Positions 25,660 through 33,453 of a stretch of 64,000 bases of DNA are shown piece by piece. Under the pieces are notes generated by a model, which did not search any database, was not told where the DNA came from, and saw nothing but the letters and a program-made list of their open reading frames with translations. The stretch lies in NCBI GenBank assembly GCA_050011315.1, contig JBEKJI010000006.1, positions 28,495-92,494 of the forward strand, in the 5' to 3' direction. The DNA is from Fen-549 sp050011315 (GTDB taxonomy: Bacteria; Actinomycetota; Thermoleophilia; Gaiellales; Gaiellaceae). The position numbers were made by a program, and so were the translations under genes. The stretch's first letter is position 1, and each line of letters begins with the position of its first letter.

Positions 25660-25669
25660 CGGAGCCAAG

Positions 25670-25698
25670 ACTATACCGCTTGAAGCGGCTCTCATCAA
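25670..25698 (-). promoter_or_regulatory. gltB promoter with palindromic operator in the spacer
   Basis: Read on the minus strand: TTGATG (25698-25693), 17-base spacer, TATAGT (25675-25670). The spacer contains the perfect palindrome CCGCTT-N-AAGCGG (25676-25688). A regulator bound between the two promoter elements would block RNA polymerase. The regulator is unknown. Confidence 0.65.
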
Positions 25699-25743
25699 AC
25701 GGCAGCGGGCGCAGAACGGAGGTGGAATACCCGCAGAACTGCG

Positions 25744-26352
25744 GTGGAAAAACCACTCGCGAGGCACATCTCCCTCGACCTCGTCCTCTCGGGCGACGAG
25801 AATCCAGTGAACATGGCCACGCCCGATCTCGACTCTGAACGAATCGGAGAGCTTCGCGGCTTCCTGAACGCGTATGCGAAGCTCCATCAGGCGCTCACCA
25901 TCTCCCGCTACGACTACGGCGTGCTCGTGCTCGACGTCAAAGGCAGCGTCGAGGAGACCCTGCAGAACCACTTCGATGCGCTCGGACAGAAGCTGAAACC
26001 GCCGGTGAAGCACTGGGAGATGAAGCTGGACGAGCTGAAGCCGTGGGACCAGCCGGCAGAGGAGGTGTTCCGGCGCTGGCTCCTCGCCGACGAAGGGCTG
26101 CGCGATTTCTACCGCACCCGGCGGGAGCGCGATCCACGCCCCGGCGAGCTCCACGTCGGGGCGAACGACATCGCCCGCAGCGTTCGCGAGTTGATCGAGG
26201 CTCTGCTCGGACGCGGGAAGTGGAAGGTCTGGGAAGTCTCGGTGCACGCCCTTGTCGGCGCCAGCGATCGCTACCTGGCTACGCTCGACGATCACCTCGC
26301 CTTCGAGCTCGGCGACCGCATCTTGCTAGTCAGCTTCTCGATGTACCGCTGA
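25744..26352 (+). CDS. hypothetical protein
   Basis: 202 residues from GTG 25744, or 179 from ATG 25813, which is the more natural start (MATPDLDSERIGEL). No signal peptide or transmembrane segment. Mixed helix and strand with conserved-looking segments RYDYGVLVLDVKGSVEETL and KWKVWEVSVHALVGASDRYL. I do not recognise the family. It is divergent from gltB across about 250 bases and followed by a strong hairpin, so it is probably a single-gene unit. The overlapping minus-strand frame is an antisense shadow. Confidence 0.6.
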   Translation: MEKPLARHISLDLVLSGDENPVNMATPDLDSERIGELRGFLNAYAKLHQALTISRYDYGVLVLDVKGSVEETLQNHFDALGQKLKPPVKHWEMKLDELKPWDQPAEEVFRRWLLADEGLRDFYRTRRERDPRPGELHVGANDIARSVRELIEALLGRGKWKVWEVSVHALVGASDRYLATLDDHLAFELGDRILLVSFSMYR

Positions 26353-26368
26353 TCTCGCGCTCTCGGCC

Positions 26369-26412
26369 GGCGGCTCCGTGCGGCCAGGCGCGATTGGCCT
26401 CCCGGAGCCGCC
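26369..26412 (+). terminator. two-tier hairpin after the 25744 gene
   Basis: A perfect 10-bp outer stem (26369-26378 with 26403-26412) encloses a 5-bp inner stem GGCCA/TGGCC (26382-26386 with 26395-26399). It begins 17 bases after the stop codon. There is no T-run, so termination would rely on the stem alone or on Rho. Confidence 0.55.
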
Positions 26413-26613
26413 TGACACCGCTGAGCGCACTTCGCTCTCCGGGCCCGTGTGTCCACACTGTGCTCTCCGGCGAAGCACATTTAGCGGCGCCCCGAGAGCG
26501 CGAGAGGCGATCCGGTGTTGTCGAGCGCCGTTTTCGGCCGGGTTCGAGTCCGTTTAGTTCCATCTCGCTCTCTTCCTTGGCCGGCAGCTCGCGTGACCGA
26601 CGCGCCTCCGCGC
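26413..26613. other. intergenic stretch without a recognised feature
   Basis: About 200 bases between the hairpin and the ilv promoter. I find no ORF with coding character and no known RNA family. A GGTTCGAGTCC string at 26541-26551 resembles a tRNA T-arm but has no other tRNA parts. Confidence 0.5.
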
Positions 26614-26643
26614 TTGACAGCTACCGCTCGCGATCGCCAAACT
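26614..26643 (+). promoter_or_regulatory. promoter of the ilv leader
   Basis: A perfect TTGACA (26614-26619) and a weak CAAACT (26638-26643) lie 18 bases apart, giving a start near 26650, five bases before the leader-peptide ATG. Confidence 0.5.
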
Positions 26644-26654
26644 GTCTCCTACTT

Positions 26655-26753
26655 ATGAAGGCCGGCTCTGCATCCCGTCTGCTCTCTCGCGGCGCGCGCG
26701 TGCTCGTCGGCCTCGTGACGATTACGGTCGTCGTCCTCGTCGTCCCCCGTTAG
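26655..26753 (+). CDS. branched-chain leader peptide (ilv attenuator)
   Basis: A 32-codon ORF, MKAGSASRLLSRGARVLVGL followed by VTITVVVLVVPR. Residues 16-31 contain eight valines, three leucines and one isoleucine, with a run VVVLVV just before the stop. This is the hallmark of ilv leader peptides, where ribosomes stall when branched-chain aminoacyl-tRNA is scarce. The stop TAG (26751-26753) lies in the loop of a CCCCC/GGGGG hairpin (about 26744-26758). The next genes are a LeuB-like gene and ilvB-N-C. It starts almost at the predicted transcription start. Confidence 0.8.
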   Translation: MKAGSASRLLSRGARVLVGLVTITVVVLVVPR

Positions 26754-26902
26754 GGGGAACGAACTTGACAGCGCGCCACGGCGCCACACACAGACCGGAC
26801 TAACGCCAGAAGTGCGTCTTCAGACGGCCAAGGGCGACAGAGACGAGGAATGACGATGGACAGCAAGACAGACCGATCTATCGCGGTGAACGGGAGAGGC
26901 GA

Positions 26903-26933
26903 CCGCCCTTCTCGGCGACTCCCTTGCGGGCGG
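26903..26933 (+). promoter_or_regulatory. hairpin masking the ribosome site of the first structural ilv gene
   Basis: CCGCCC (26903-26908) can pair with GGGCGG (26928-26933), which forms part of the GGGCGGAG ribosome-binding region eight bases before ATG 26942. No U-run follows, so control by the upstream leader peptide may act on translation rather than by an intrinsic terminator. This is inference from pairing only. Confidence 0.45.
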
Positions 26934-26941
26934 AGACCGAG

Positions 26942-27871
26942 ATGAGCGCCGCCTACAAGATCGCCTGTCTGTCTGGAGGAGGCATCGGCCCGGAGGTGAT
27001 GGCCGAGGCCACTCGCGTCTTGCAGGAGGTCGCTCGCCTGCACAAGTTCGAGGTCGAGGAACTGCACGTGCCCTTCGGAGCCGAGGCTCAGACCAGTCTC
27101 GGGCATCCACTTCCGGCGCAAACGCGCGCCACCTATCGCGGTGCCGATGCCATTCTCGCGGCGAGTAGACGAACGCCCGCGCTCGATGGCGTCCGCTCCG
27201 AGCTCGAGCTGGTGGCCGAGCTGCGCCGCGCCGGGTTCGCCCCCGACGGCGACGTCGTCATGCTCAACCCAACCTCGAGCGGGCATGAAGAGTGGACGAT
27301 CGCTCGCGCCTTCTTGCTTGCCCGCTACCGGCGCGGGCGGCTTTCCTCGATCGGCACCGATCGTGACTGGCGCTTGCTCGTCGAACGACTCGGCGCGGAC
27401 CAGCCGGAAATCGAGATCGAGCACCTGAGCGTCGATGCAGCCCGGCTGATCGTAGCGGCCGATCCGTCTCACCTCGATGTCGTAGTCGCCGGAGAAGAGA
27501 CGGCCAAGGATCTCGCACGCGAGGCGGAGGAGATGACTCTGGTCGCCGCCGAGGCCGACCTCGCCGCCAGCGGTCCCAGTCTGTTCGGCCCAACCCACCG
27601 GACGGCAAGCCGGATTGCCGGTCTCGGGGTTGCGAACCCGAGCGGAGTGCTCGTTGCTGTCTCGCTCCTACTCGCCGAAGGCCTTGATGAGCGGGTCGCG
27701 GCGGGCACGCTCGATCGGGCGATACGCGAAGCACTACGCAAAGGTGCGCGGACAGCGGATATGGTCAAGGCGGGAATAGCTGCGACGACGCGCGAATTCA
27801 CCGAAACCGTCCTTGCCGAGCTCCCGCGCGCTCGCCAGGATAACGATCTTTCTACGGAGGAACTCAGATGA
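26942..27871 (+). CDS. LeuB-like isopropylmalate dehydrogenase homologue, catalytic residues lost
   Basis: 309 residues from ATG 26942 (TTG 26924 is also in frame). The N-terminus reads SGGGIGPEVMAEATRVL, close to the GDGIGPEV of LeuB. The C-terminal third keeps LFGPTHRTASRIAGLGVANP, matching PVHGSAPDIAGKGIANP. Between them the catalytic and metal motifs of true LeuB are gone. There is no RELVGGIYYG-like stretch, no DKANVL lysine, no DNAAMQ, and TENMFGDILSD is replaced by AGEETAKDLAREA. The authentic leuB is at 39180. It overlaps ilvB by four bases, so it is co-translated with the pathway. A structural or regulatory role is more likely than dehydrogenase activity. Confidence 0.8.
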   Translation: MSAAYKIACLSGGGIGPEVMAEATRVLQEVARLHKFEVEELHVPFGAEAQTSLGHPLPAQTRATYRGADAILAASRRTPALDGVRSELELVAELRRAGFAPDGDVVMLNPTSSGHEEWTIARAFLLARYRRGRLSSIGTDRDWRLLVERLGADQPEIEIEHLSVDAARLIVAADPSHLDVVVAGEETAKDLAREAEEMTLVAAEADLAASGPSLFGPTHRTASRIAGLGVANPSGVLVAVSLLLAEGLDERVAAGTLDRAIREALRKGARTADMVKAGIAATTREFTETVLAELPRARQDNDLSTEELR

Positions 27872-29622
27872 CCAGGATGACAGGAGCTGACGCCATCATT
27901 CGCTCGCTGGAGGCCGAGGGCGTCGACGTCTGCTTCGGAGTCCCGGGCGGAATGATCATCGACACCTACGACGCCCTCTACAGAGCGATTGCGAACGGAA
28001 GCAAGCTGCGCCACGTGCTGGCGCGCCACGAGCAGGGCGCCGGCCACATGGCCGAGGGCTACGCGCGTGCGAGCGGAAGGGTGGGAGTTGCGATCGCAAC
28101 CTCGGGACCGGGCACGACCAACCTAGTGACGCCGATCGCGGACGCATGGATGGACTCCACCCCGCTCGTCTGCGTCACCGGCCAGGTCCCCTCGGCCAAG
28201 ATCGGCACCGACGCCTTCCAGGAGACGAACGCGACCGGGATCACGCTCCCGATCGTGAAGCACTCCTGGTTGGTGCAGAAGGCCAATGAGATCCCCGCGA
28301 CCATCAAGGCGGCGTTCCACGTCGCGCAGACGGGGCGCTACGGCCCCGTACTCGTCGACATCACCAAGGACGCCCAGATCGCCGAGCTCGACTTCAAGTA
28401 CCCCGACCACGTCGATCTGCCGGGCTGGAACCCGCCAAGAAAGGTGAACCACCGCCAGATCGCGGCTGCCGCGAAGGCGATCCTCGAGGCCGACAAGCCC
28501 GTCTTCTACGTGGGCGGCGGAATCATCAACGGCGAGGCTACCGCCGAACTGCTCGAGCTCGCGGAGTTCACCAAGATCCCGGTCGTAACCACCCTGACCG
28601 GCAAAGGCGGCTTCCCCGACTCGCATCCGCTCCACGCCGGTCACCCGGGCATGCACGGTATGAAGTACTCGAACCTGGCGCTCAACCGGGCAGATCTGGT
28701 GATCGCCGTGGGCACTCGCTTCGACGATCGCGTGACCGGCAACGTGTCCGCCTTCGCGCCCAACGCCAAGGTCATTCACTTCGAGGTCGACGCGGCCGAG
28801 ATCGGCAAGATCCGCGAGGCTCAAATCCCGATCTGCGCACCGCTCAAGCCGGCGCTGGCGCAGCTGAGCGCCGAGCTGCGCAAGCAGATCCCGGACGGCC
28901 GTGAGGGAGATACCGACTGGCTCAACCGGATCGCCGAATGGAAGGACGAGTTCCCCCTTCGCTACGAGCGCGGCGACAAAATCAAGCCGCAGGAGGTGCT
29001 CGAAGCGGTTCGCGACGCGACCGAGGGGCGCGACGACATCGTCTGGACGACCGGCGTCGGCCAGCATCAGATGTGGGCGATGCAGTACCTGAACTGCAAC
29101 CAGCCGCGTACGTTCATTTCCTCCGGCGGCCTGGGAACGATGGGCTATGGGGTGCCGGCGGCCGTGGGCGCCAAGGCGGCCCGGCTCGACGCGACGGTGA
29201 TCTGCGTCGACGGCGACGGCTGCTTCCAGATGACCTCGAAGGAGCTGACGACCGCAGTGCTTCACAACCTGCCGATCATCGTCGTGTTGATCCGGAACGG
29301 CTATCTCGGGATGGTGCGCCAGTGGCAGGAGATGTTCTACGGCGAGCGCTATTCCCAAACCGACCTGACCGGCCCGATCCCCGACTACTCGAAGATGGCC
29401 GAGGCATTTGGAGCGCTGCCGATCTCCGTCACCGGCAGTGACGAGATAGCGCCTGCACTCGAGCAGGCGATCACCGAGAATGCAGCAGGTCGCACGGTCG
29501 TGGTGAACGTGCTCTGCAGCGAAGACGAGAAAGTGTTCCCGATGATCCCCGCAGGCGCCTCGGCGGCTGACATCATCGAATACGGCAGTCACGAGAAGGC
29601 GAAGGAGGTCGAGGCGAGATGA
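27868..29622 (+). CDS. ilvB: acetolactate synthase large subunit
   Basis: A TPP-dependent enzyme of 584 residues forming acetolactate or acetohydroxybutyrate, the first common step of valine, leucine and isoleucine synthesis. The catalytic glutamate is in RHEQGAGHMAEGYARASG, and the TPP/Mg motif is GDGCFQMTSKELTTA with IRNGYLGMVRQWQ. FAD-binding middle domain intact. It overlaps the LeuB-like gene and ilvN by four bases each (ATGA). Confidence 0.96.
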   Translation: MTRMTGADAIIRSLEAEGVDVCFGVPGGMIIDTYDALYRAIANGSKLRHVLARHEQGAGHMAEGYARASGRVGVAIATSGPGTTNLVTPIADAWMDSTPLVCVTGQVPSAKIGTDAFQETNATGITLPIVKHSWLVQKANEIPATIKAAFHVAQTGRYGPVLVDITKDAQIAELDFKYPDHVDLPGWNPPRKVNHRQIAAAAKAILEADKPVFYVGGGIINGEATAELLELAEFTKIPVVTTLTGKGGFPDSHPLHAGHPGMHGMKYSNLALNRADLVIAVGTRFDDRVTGNVSAFAPNAKVIHFEVDAAEIGKIREAQIPICAPLKPALAQLSAELRKQIPDGREGDTDWLNRIAEWKDEFPLRYERGDKIKPQEVLEAVRDATEGRDDIVWTTGVGQHQMWAMQYLNCNQPRTFISSGGLGTMGYGVPAAVGAKAARLDATVICVDGDGCFQMTSKELTTAVLHNLPIIVVLIRNGYLGMVRQWQEMFYGERYSQTDLTGPIPDYSKMAEAFGALPISVTGSDEIAPALEQAITENAAGRTVVVNVLCSEDEKVFPMIPAGASAADIIEYGSHEKAKEVEAR

Positions 29623-30101
29623 AGCACACACTCTCAGTCCTGGTCGAGGACAAGCCGGGTGCGCTCTCGCGCATCTCGAACCTGTTTGCGCGACGCGGCT
29701 ACAACATCGAGTCGCTCGCGGTCGGGCAGACCGAGCGCGAAGGCGTCTCGCGTATCACCCTTCGCGTCGATTGCGCCGAGCACTCGCTCGAGCAGATCAC
29801 GAAGCAGATCCACAAGCTCGTCAACGTCCTTAGGATCACCGAGCTCATCCCCGACGAAGCCGTCGAGCGCGAGATCGCTCTCTTCACCGTCGCGGCTCCG
29901 CCCGAGCGGCGCGGCGAGTTGATGGCGTTCGCCGACCACTACGGCGCCCGGGTCTCGGACCTCGGGCCGCAGGAGATCGTGTTCGAGATGGTCGGCCACC
30001 CGGAGGATCTCGACTCCTTCGAGGAGCTTGTTCGGCCGTACGGAATCAAAGAAATGGTGCGCACTGGCCGCATCGGCCTAAGCCGAGCCGTCAGACGCTA
30101 A
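29619..30101 (+). CDS. ilvN: acetolactate synthase small (regulatory) subunit
   Basis: 160 residues. The N-terminal ACT domain begins HTLSVLVEDKPGALSRIS, with FARRGYNIESLAVG binding valine for feedback. The C-terminal domain (about 80-158) activates the large subunit. Normal length for IlvN/IlvH. Overlaps ilvB by four bases; ilvC follows after 43 bases. Confidence 0.95.
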   Translation: MKHTLSVLVEDKPGALSRISNLFARRGYNIESLAVGQTEREGVSRITLRVDCAEHSLEQITKQIHKLVNVLRITELIPDEAVEREIALFTVAAPPERRGELMAFADHYGARVSDLGPQEIVFEMVGHPEDLDSFEELVRPYGIKEMVRTGRIGLSRAVRR

Positions 30102-30144
30102 TCGGTCTCAATCAATCAGCGCAAAGAACGAGAAAGGAAAGCTC

Positions 30145-31155
30145 ATGGCGACAATCCACCGCGAAGGCGACCTCTCCCTCCTCTCCGGGAAAGTTGCCAT
30201 CATCGGTTACGGGAGCCAGGGCCATGCGCACGCGCTTAATCTCCGCGACTCCGGAGTCGAGGTTGAGGTGGCAGAGGCTCCCGGCAGCGCCGCCTGGGAT
30301 CGAGCGGTCGAGGCCGGTCTTCCCGTCAAAACAGCCGCCGAGGCCACCCGTGGCGCGGCCTTCGTGATGATCCTGTTGCCGGATCACATCCAGCGCATGG
30401 TCTATACGGCCGAGATCGAGCCCAACCTCGAGCCCGGCGCGACGATCCTGTTCGCGCACGGCTTCAACATCCACTTCGGCTACATCAAGCCGGCGGCAGG
30501 TCACGATGTGATCATGGTCGCCCCCAAGGCGCCCGGTCATCGCGTGCGCGAGATGTACGAGGCCGGGGCCGGGGTGCCCGCGCTCGTTGCGGTACACCAG
30601 GATGCATCGGGTAACGCCCTTGCCAAGGCGCTCGCCTACGGCGCAGGGATCGGCGCCGCCCGTGTCGGGCTGCTCGAGACAACCTTCGCCGAGGAGACGG
30701 AATCGGATCTCTTTGGTGAGCAGGTGGTCCTCTGCGGCGGAGCGACCCGGCTGATGCAGGCCGGATTCGAGACGCTGGTGGAGGCCGGTTACCAACCTGA
30801 GATCGCCTACTACGAGTGCATCCACGAGCTCAAGCTGATCGTTGATTTGATCTATCAGGGCGGCTTCGAGTACATGCGCTATTCGATCTCGGACGTGGCC
30901 GAGTACGGTGACCTCACCCGCGGCCCGCGCATCATCGACGAGAGCGTGAGGGCGCGCATGAAGGAGATCCTGGGCGAGATCCAGAGCGGCCAGTTCGCCA
31001 AGGAGCTGATCGCCGAGGAGGAGGCCGGCAGGCCGAACTTTCTGCGCCTGCGCGAGGAGGCCGCCAAGCACCCGGTCGAGAAGGTCGGCAAGGAGTTGCG
31101 CTCGCTGGCGGGGCGCGAGGGCTTGATGGGCTCGGGATCCGATGGCTCCCGTTAA
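30145..31155 (+). CDS. ilvC: ketol-acid reductoisomerase, class I
   Basis: 336 residues, converting acetolactate to dihydroxyisovalerate with NAD(P)H and Mg. The Rossmann motif is VAIIGYGSQGHAHALNLRDS and the metal-binding acids are in ETFAEETESDLFGEQ. The loop after beta-strand 2 reads EVAEAPGSAAWD. The usual NADPH-binding arginine and serine pattern (GLRxxSxS) is missing and an acidic residue takes its place, so cofactor choice may shift toward NADH. ATG 30145 follows GAAAGGAAAG. It overlaps hom by 14 bases. Confidence 0.95.
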   Translation: MATIHREGDLSLLSGKVAIIGYGSQGHAHALNLRDSGVEVEVAEAPGSAAWDRAVEAGLPVKTAAEATRGAAFVMILLPDHIQRMVYTAEIEPNLEPGATILFAHGFNIHFGYIKPAAGHDVIMVAPKAPGHRVREMYEAGAGVPALVAVHQDASGNALAKALAYGAGIGAARVGLLETTFAEETESDLFGEQVVLCGGATRLMQAGFETLVEAGYQPEIAYYECIHELKLIVDLIYQGGFEYMRYSISDVAEYGDLTRGPRIIDESVRARMKEILGEIQSGQFAKELIAEEEAGRPNFLRLREEAAKHPVEKVGKELRSLAGREGLMGSGSDGSR

Positions 31156-32461
31156 CGTTCCCGTCGACGTTCCCGTCGGCCTGCTCGGCTACGGAACGGT
31201 CGGGGCGGCCGTCAACCGCTTCCTGCACGAGACCGCCGGCGACATCGAACGGGCCACCGGCCACCGCCTGCGCATCGTCAAGGCGCTCGTCCGCGATCTG
31301 AAAAAGGAGCGCGACTTTCCGGCCGCCCCGGGTGTGCTCACGACCGACTTCGCCGAGATCGTCGACAACCCGGAGATCTCACTCGTCGCCGAGGTGATGG
31401 GCGGGCTCGACCCGACTCACGACTACATACTGCGCCTGCTGGGTAGCGGCAAACCTGTCGTAACGGCCAACAAGCAGCTGCTGGCGCAGAGGGGCGCCGA
31501 GCTCTTTGCGACCGCCCAGGACGCGGGCGTGCAGCTTCGCTTCGAGGCCTCCGTCTGCGCCGCGATCCCGGTGATCAAGGTGCTGCGCGAGTCGCTCGTG
31601 GTGACGAACGTCTACCGCATCCTCGGCATCGTCAACGGCACCACCAACTACATCCTCACCCAGATGGAGCTGGGCGCCTCTTACGAAGAGGCGCTCGCCG
31701 AGGCCAAGCGCCACGGCTACGCCGAGATGGATCCGACCGAGGACGTCTCCGGCGCCGACGCTGCCGCCAAGATGGCGATCCTGGCGACGGTGGCCTTCGG
31801 CTCGCGGGTGACGCTCGCGGACGTGCAGTTCGAGGGCGTCGAGCACATCACGTCGGCGCACGTGGCGGCGGCGCGAGAGATGGACATGGTCATCCGCCTC
31901 GTCGGCCGGGCCACGCTCGACGACGGCCGCTACGACGTGCGCGTGTCGCCGGCGCTGGTCGACCGCGCTCATCCGCTCGCCGGGGTGGAGGGCGCTTTCA
32001 ACGCCGTCATGCTCCAGGGCGACGCGATCCGCGAGATCACGCTCGAAGGACCCGGTGCGGGCGGCATCGAGACGGCCTCGGCGGTGATCGCCGACATGGT
32101 CTCGATCATGGGCACCACGGGCACCGGCTTCCTCCACAACGACGCTTGCTGGCGCACGCTCGAACGGCTCCCGGCCGGCGATCTGCGCTCGCCCTTCTAC
32201 ATGCAGATCTCGGTGGACGACCGCCCGGGCGTGCTGGCTCACATCGCCGAGCGCCTGGCTAGCCACAGCGTCTCGGTCGCGCGCCTCATCCAGACGCAGG
32301 ACGAGGGTGGAGCGACTCTTCACGTCGTCTCGCACGAGGCAACCTACGGGGCGATCGACGACGCCCTCGAAGAGATCCGTCGGCTGCCGGAGAGCCGTGA
32401 GATCTCGGCGGCCTTCCCGGTCATTTCGCAACGCGGAATATCGGAGCTCGGATGGACGTGA
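31142..32461 (+). CDS. hom: homoserine dehydrogenase with ACT domain
   Basis: 439 residues, reducing aspartate semialdehyde to homoserine. NAD(P)-binding loop VGLLGYGTVGAAVNRFL, catalytic-domain signature AKRHGYAEMDPTEDVSGADAA and a C-terminal ACT domain (about 355-430, SVDDRPGVLAHIAERLASHS) for threonine feedback. Start ATG 31142 lies inside the end of ilvC, which couples branched-chain and threonine synthesis. Overlaps thrC by 10 bases. No lysC or asd is in the window. Confidence 0.95.
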   Translation: MAPVNVPVDVPVGLLGYGTVGAAVNRFLHETAGDIERATGHRLRIVKALVRDLKKERDFPAAPGVLTTDFAEIVDNPEISLVAEVMGGLDPTHDYILRLLGSGKPVVTANKQLLAQRGAELFATAQDAGVQLRFEASVCAAIPVIKVLRESLVVTNVYRILGIVNGTTNYILTQMELGASYEEALAEAKRHGYAEMDPTEDVSGADAAAKMAILATVAFGSRVTLADVQFEGVEHITSAHVAAAREMDMVIRLVGRATLDDGRYDVRVSPALVDRAHPLAGVEGAFNAVMLQGDAIREITLEGPGAGGIETASAVIADMVSIMGTTGTGFLHNDACWRTLERLPAGDLRSPFYMQISVDDRPGVLAHIAERLASHSVSVARLIQTQDEGGATLHVVSHEATYGAIDDALEEIRRLPESREISAAFPVISQRGISELGWT

Positions 32462-33453
32462 TCAGCAAGGAAAGTCGCTCGCTCGTGGAGCGATATCGCG
32501 ACCGCTTGCTGCTCGACCCGGCGGCGAAGATCGTCACTCTCGGGGAGGGGTCGGCGCCGATTCTCCGCGCCGAGCACCTGTCCGAGCGCTGGAACGCCGA
32601 GGTCTACATCCTGTTCGACGGTGCCAACCCGACGGGGAGCTTCAAAGACCGCGGCATGACGGTGGCCGTTTCTCAAGCTCTTCACGAGGGTGCCCGAGCA
32701 GTCATTTGCGCATCCACTGGGAACACCGCCGCCTCGTCGGCTGCTTACGCCGCCCGCGCCGGTCTGACGGCGATCGTGCTTCAGCCCGAAGGCGCTATCG
32801 CGGCCGGCAAGCTGGCGCAGTCGCAGGCGCTCGGCGCCCGCTTACTCGCCGTTCGCGGCAGCTTCGAGACCACCCTGAAGTCGGCGCAGGAGCTGGCCGC
32901 CTGCGGCGACTTCGTGCTCGTGAACTCGGTCAACCCGTACCGGCTCGAGGGCCAGAAAACGGCCGCCTTCGAGCTAATCGAAGCGCTCGGCAGGGCGCCC
33001 GAGATTCTCGCCCTGCCCTACGGCGGCGGCGGCAACACCGCTGCCTGCTTCAAGGGTTTCAGCGAATCCGGCGAGGGTATGCCGCGCTTCTGCTGCGCCC
33101 AGGCCGAGCACCGTTCGACCACGGTCGCGAGCGCGATCAGGATCGCCGAGCCGGTGCATGCCGAGGAGGTCGCCGAGGCCATCGCCGTCAGCATGGGCGA
33201 GATCGTCACCGTCACCGACGAGCAGATCCTCGCGGCCTGGAAGGATCTCGCCAGTCACGAGGGGATCTTTTGCGAGCCGGCCTCGGCGGCCGGAATCGCA
33301 GCGCTTGAAGTCAACCCACCCGAGCCCGGCTCGCTCGTCGCGTGCATCGTCACCGGGCACGGGCTCAAAGACCCGGATATCGCGATGAAGCACAGTCCTG
33401 AGCCGATTCCAGTCGATCCGGATCCCGACTCGATCGCACGAGCCGTAAAGTGA
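32452..33453 (+). CDS. thrC: threonine synthase
   Basis: A PLP enzyme of 333 residues converting phosphohomoserine to threonine. The PLP lysine lies in GANPTGSFKDRGM, the phosphate cradle is YGGGGNTAA and the serine/asparagine region is ASTGNTAASSAAYAARAG. The compact length matches the short actinobacterial type. Overlaps hom by 10 bases and thrB by four. Confidence 0.94.
   Translation: MDVISKESRSLVERYRDRLLLDPAAKIVTLGEGSAPILRAEHLSERWNAEVYILFDGANPTGSFKDRGMTVAVSQALHEGARAVICASTGNTAASSAAYAARAGLTAIVLQPEGAIAAGKLAQSQALGARLLAVRGSFETTLKSAQELAACGDFVLVNSVNPYRLEGQKTAAFELIEALGRAPEILALPYGGGGNTAACFKGFSESGEGMPRFCCAQAEHRSTTVASAIRIAEPVHAEEVAEAIAVSMGEIVTVTDEQILAAWKDLASHEGIFCEPASAAGIAALEVNPPEPGSLVACIVTGHGLKDPDIAMKHSPEPIPVDPDPDSIARAVK

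Noticed and set aside
26490..26565. Possible tRNA, because of a T-arm-like GGTTCGAGTCC at 26541
   Set aside because: No matching acceptor, D or anticodon stems on either strand.
26765..26770. Second TTGACA downstream of the ilv leader peptide
   Set aside because: No acceptable -10 at 16-18 bases; probably chance.
28123..29631. Open frame of 502 codons on the minus strand
   Set aside because: Antisense to ilvB, whose motifs are complete; composition is typical of the complementary strand.
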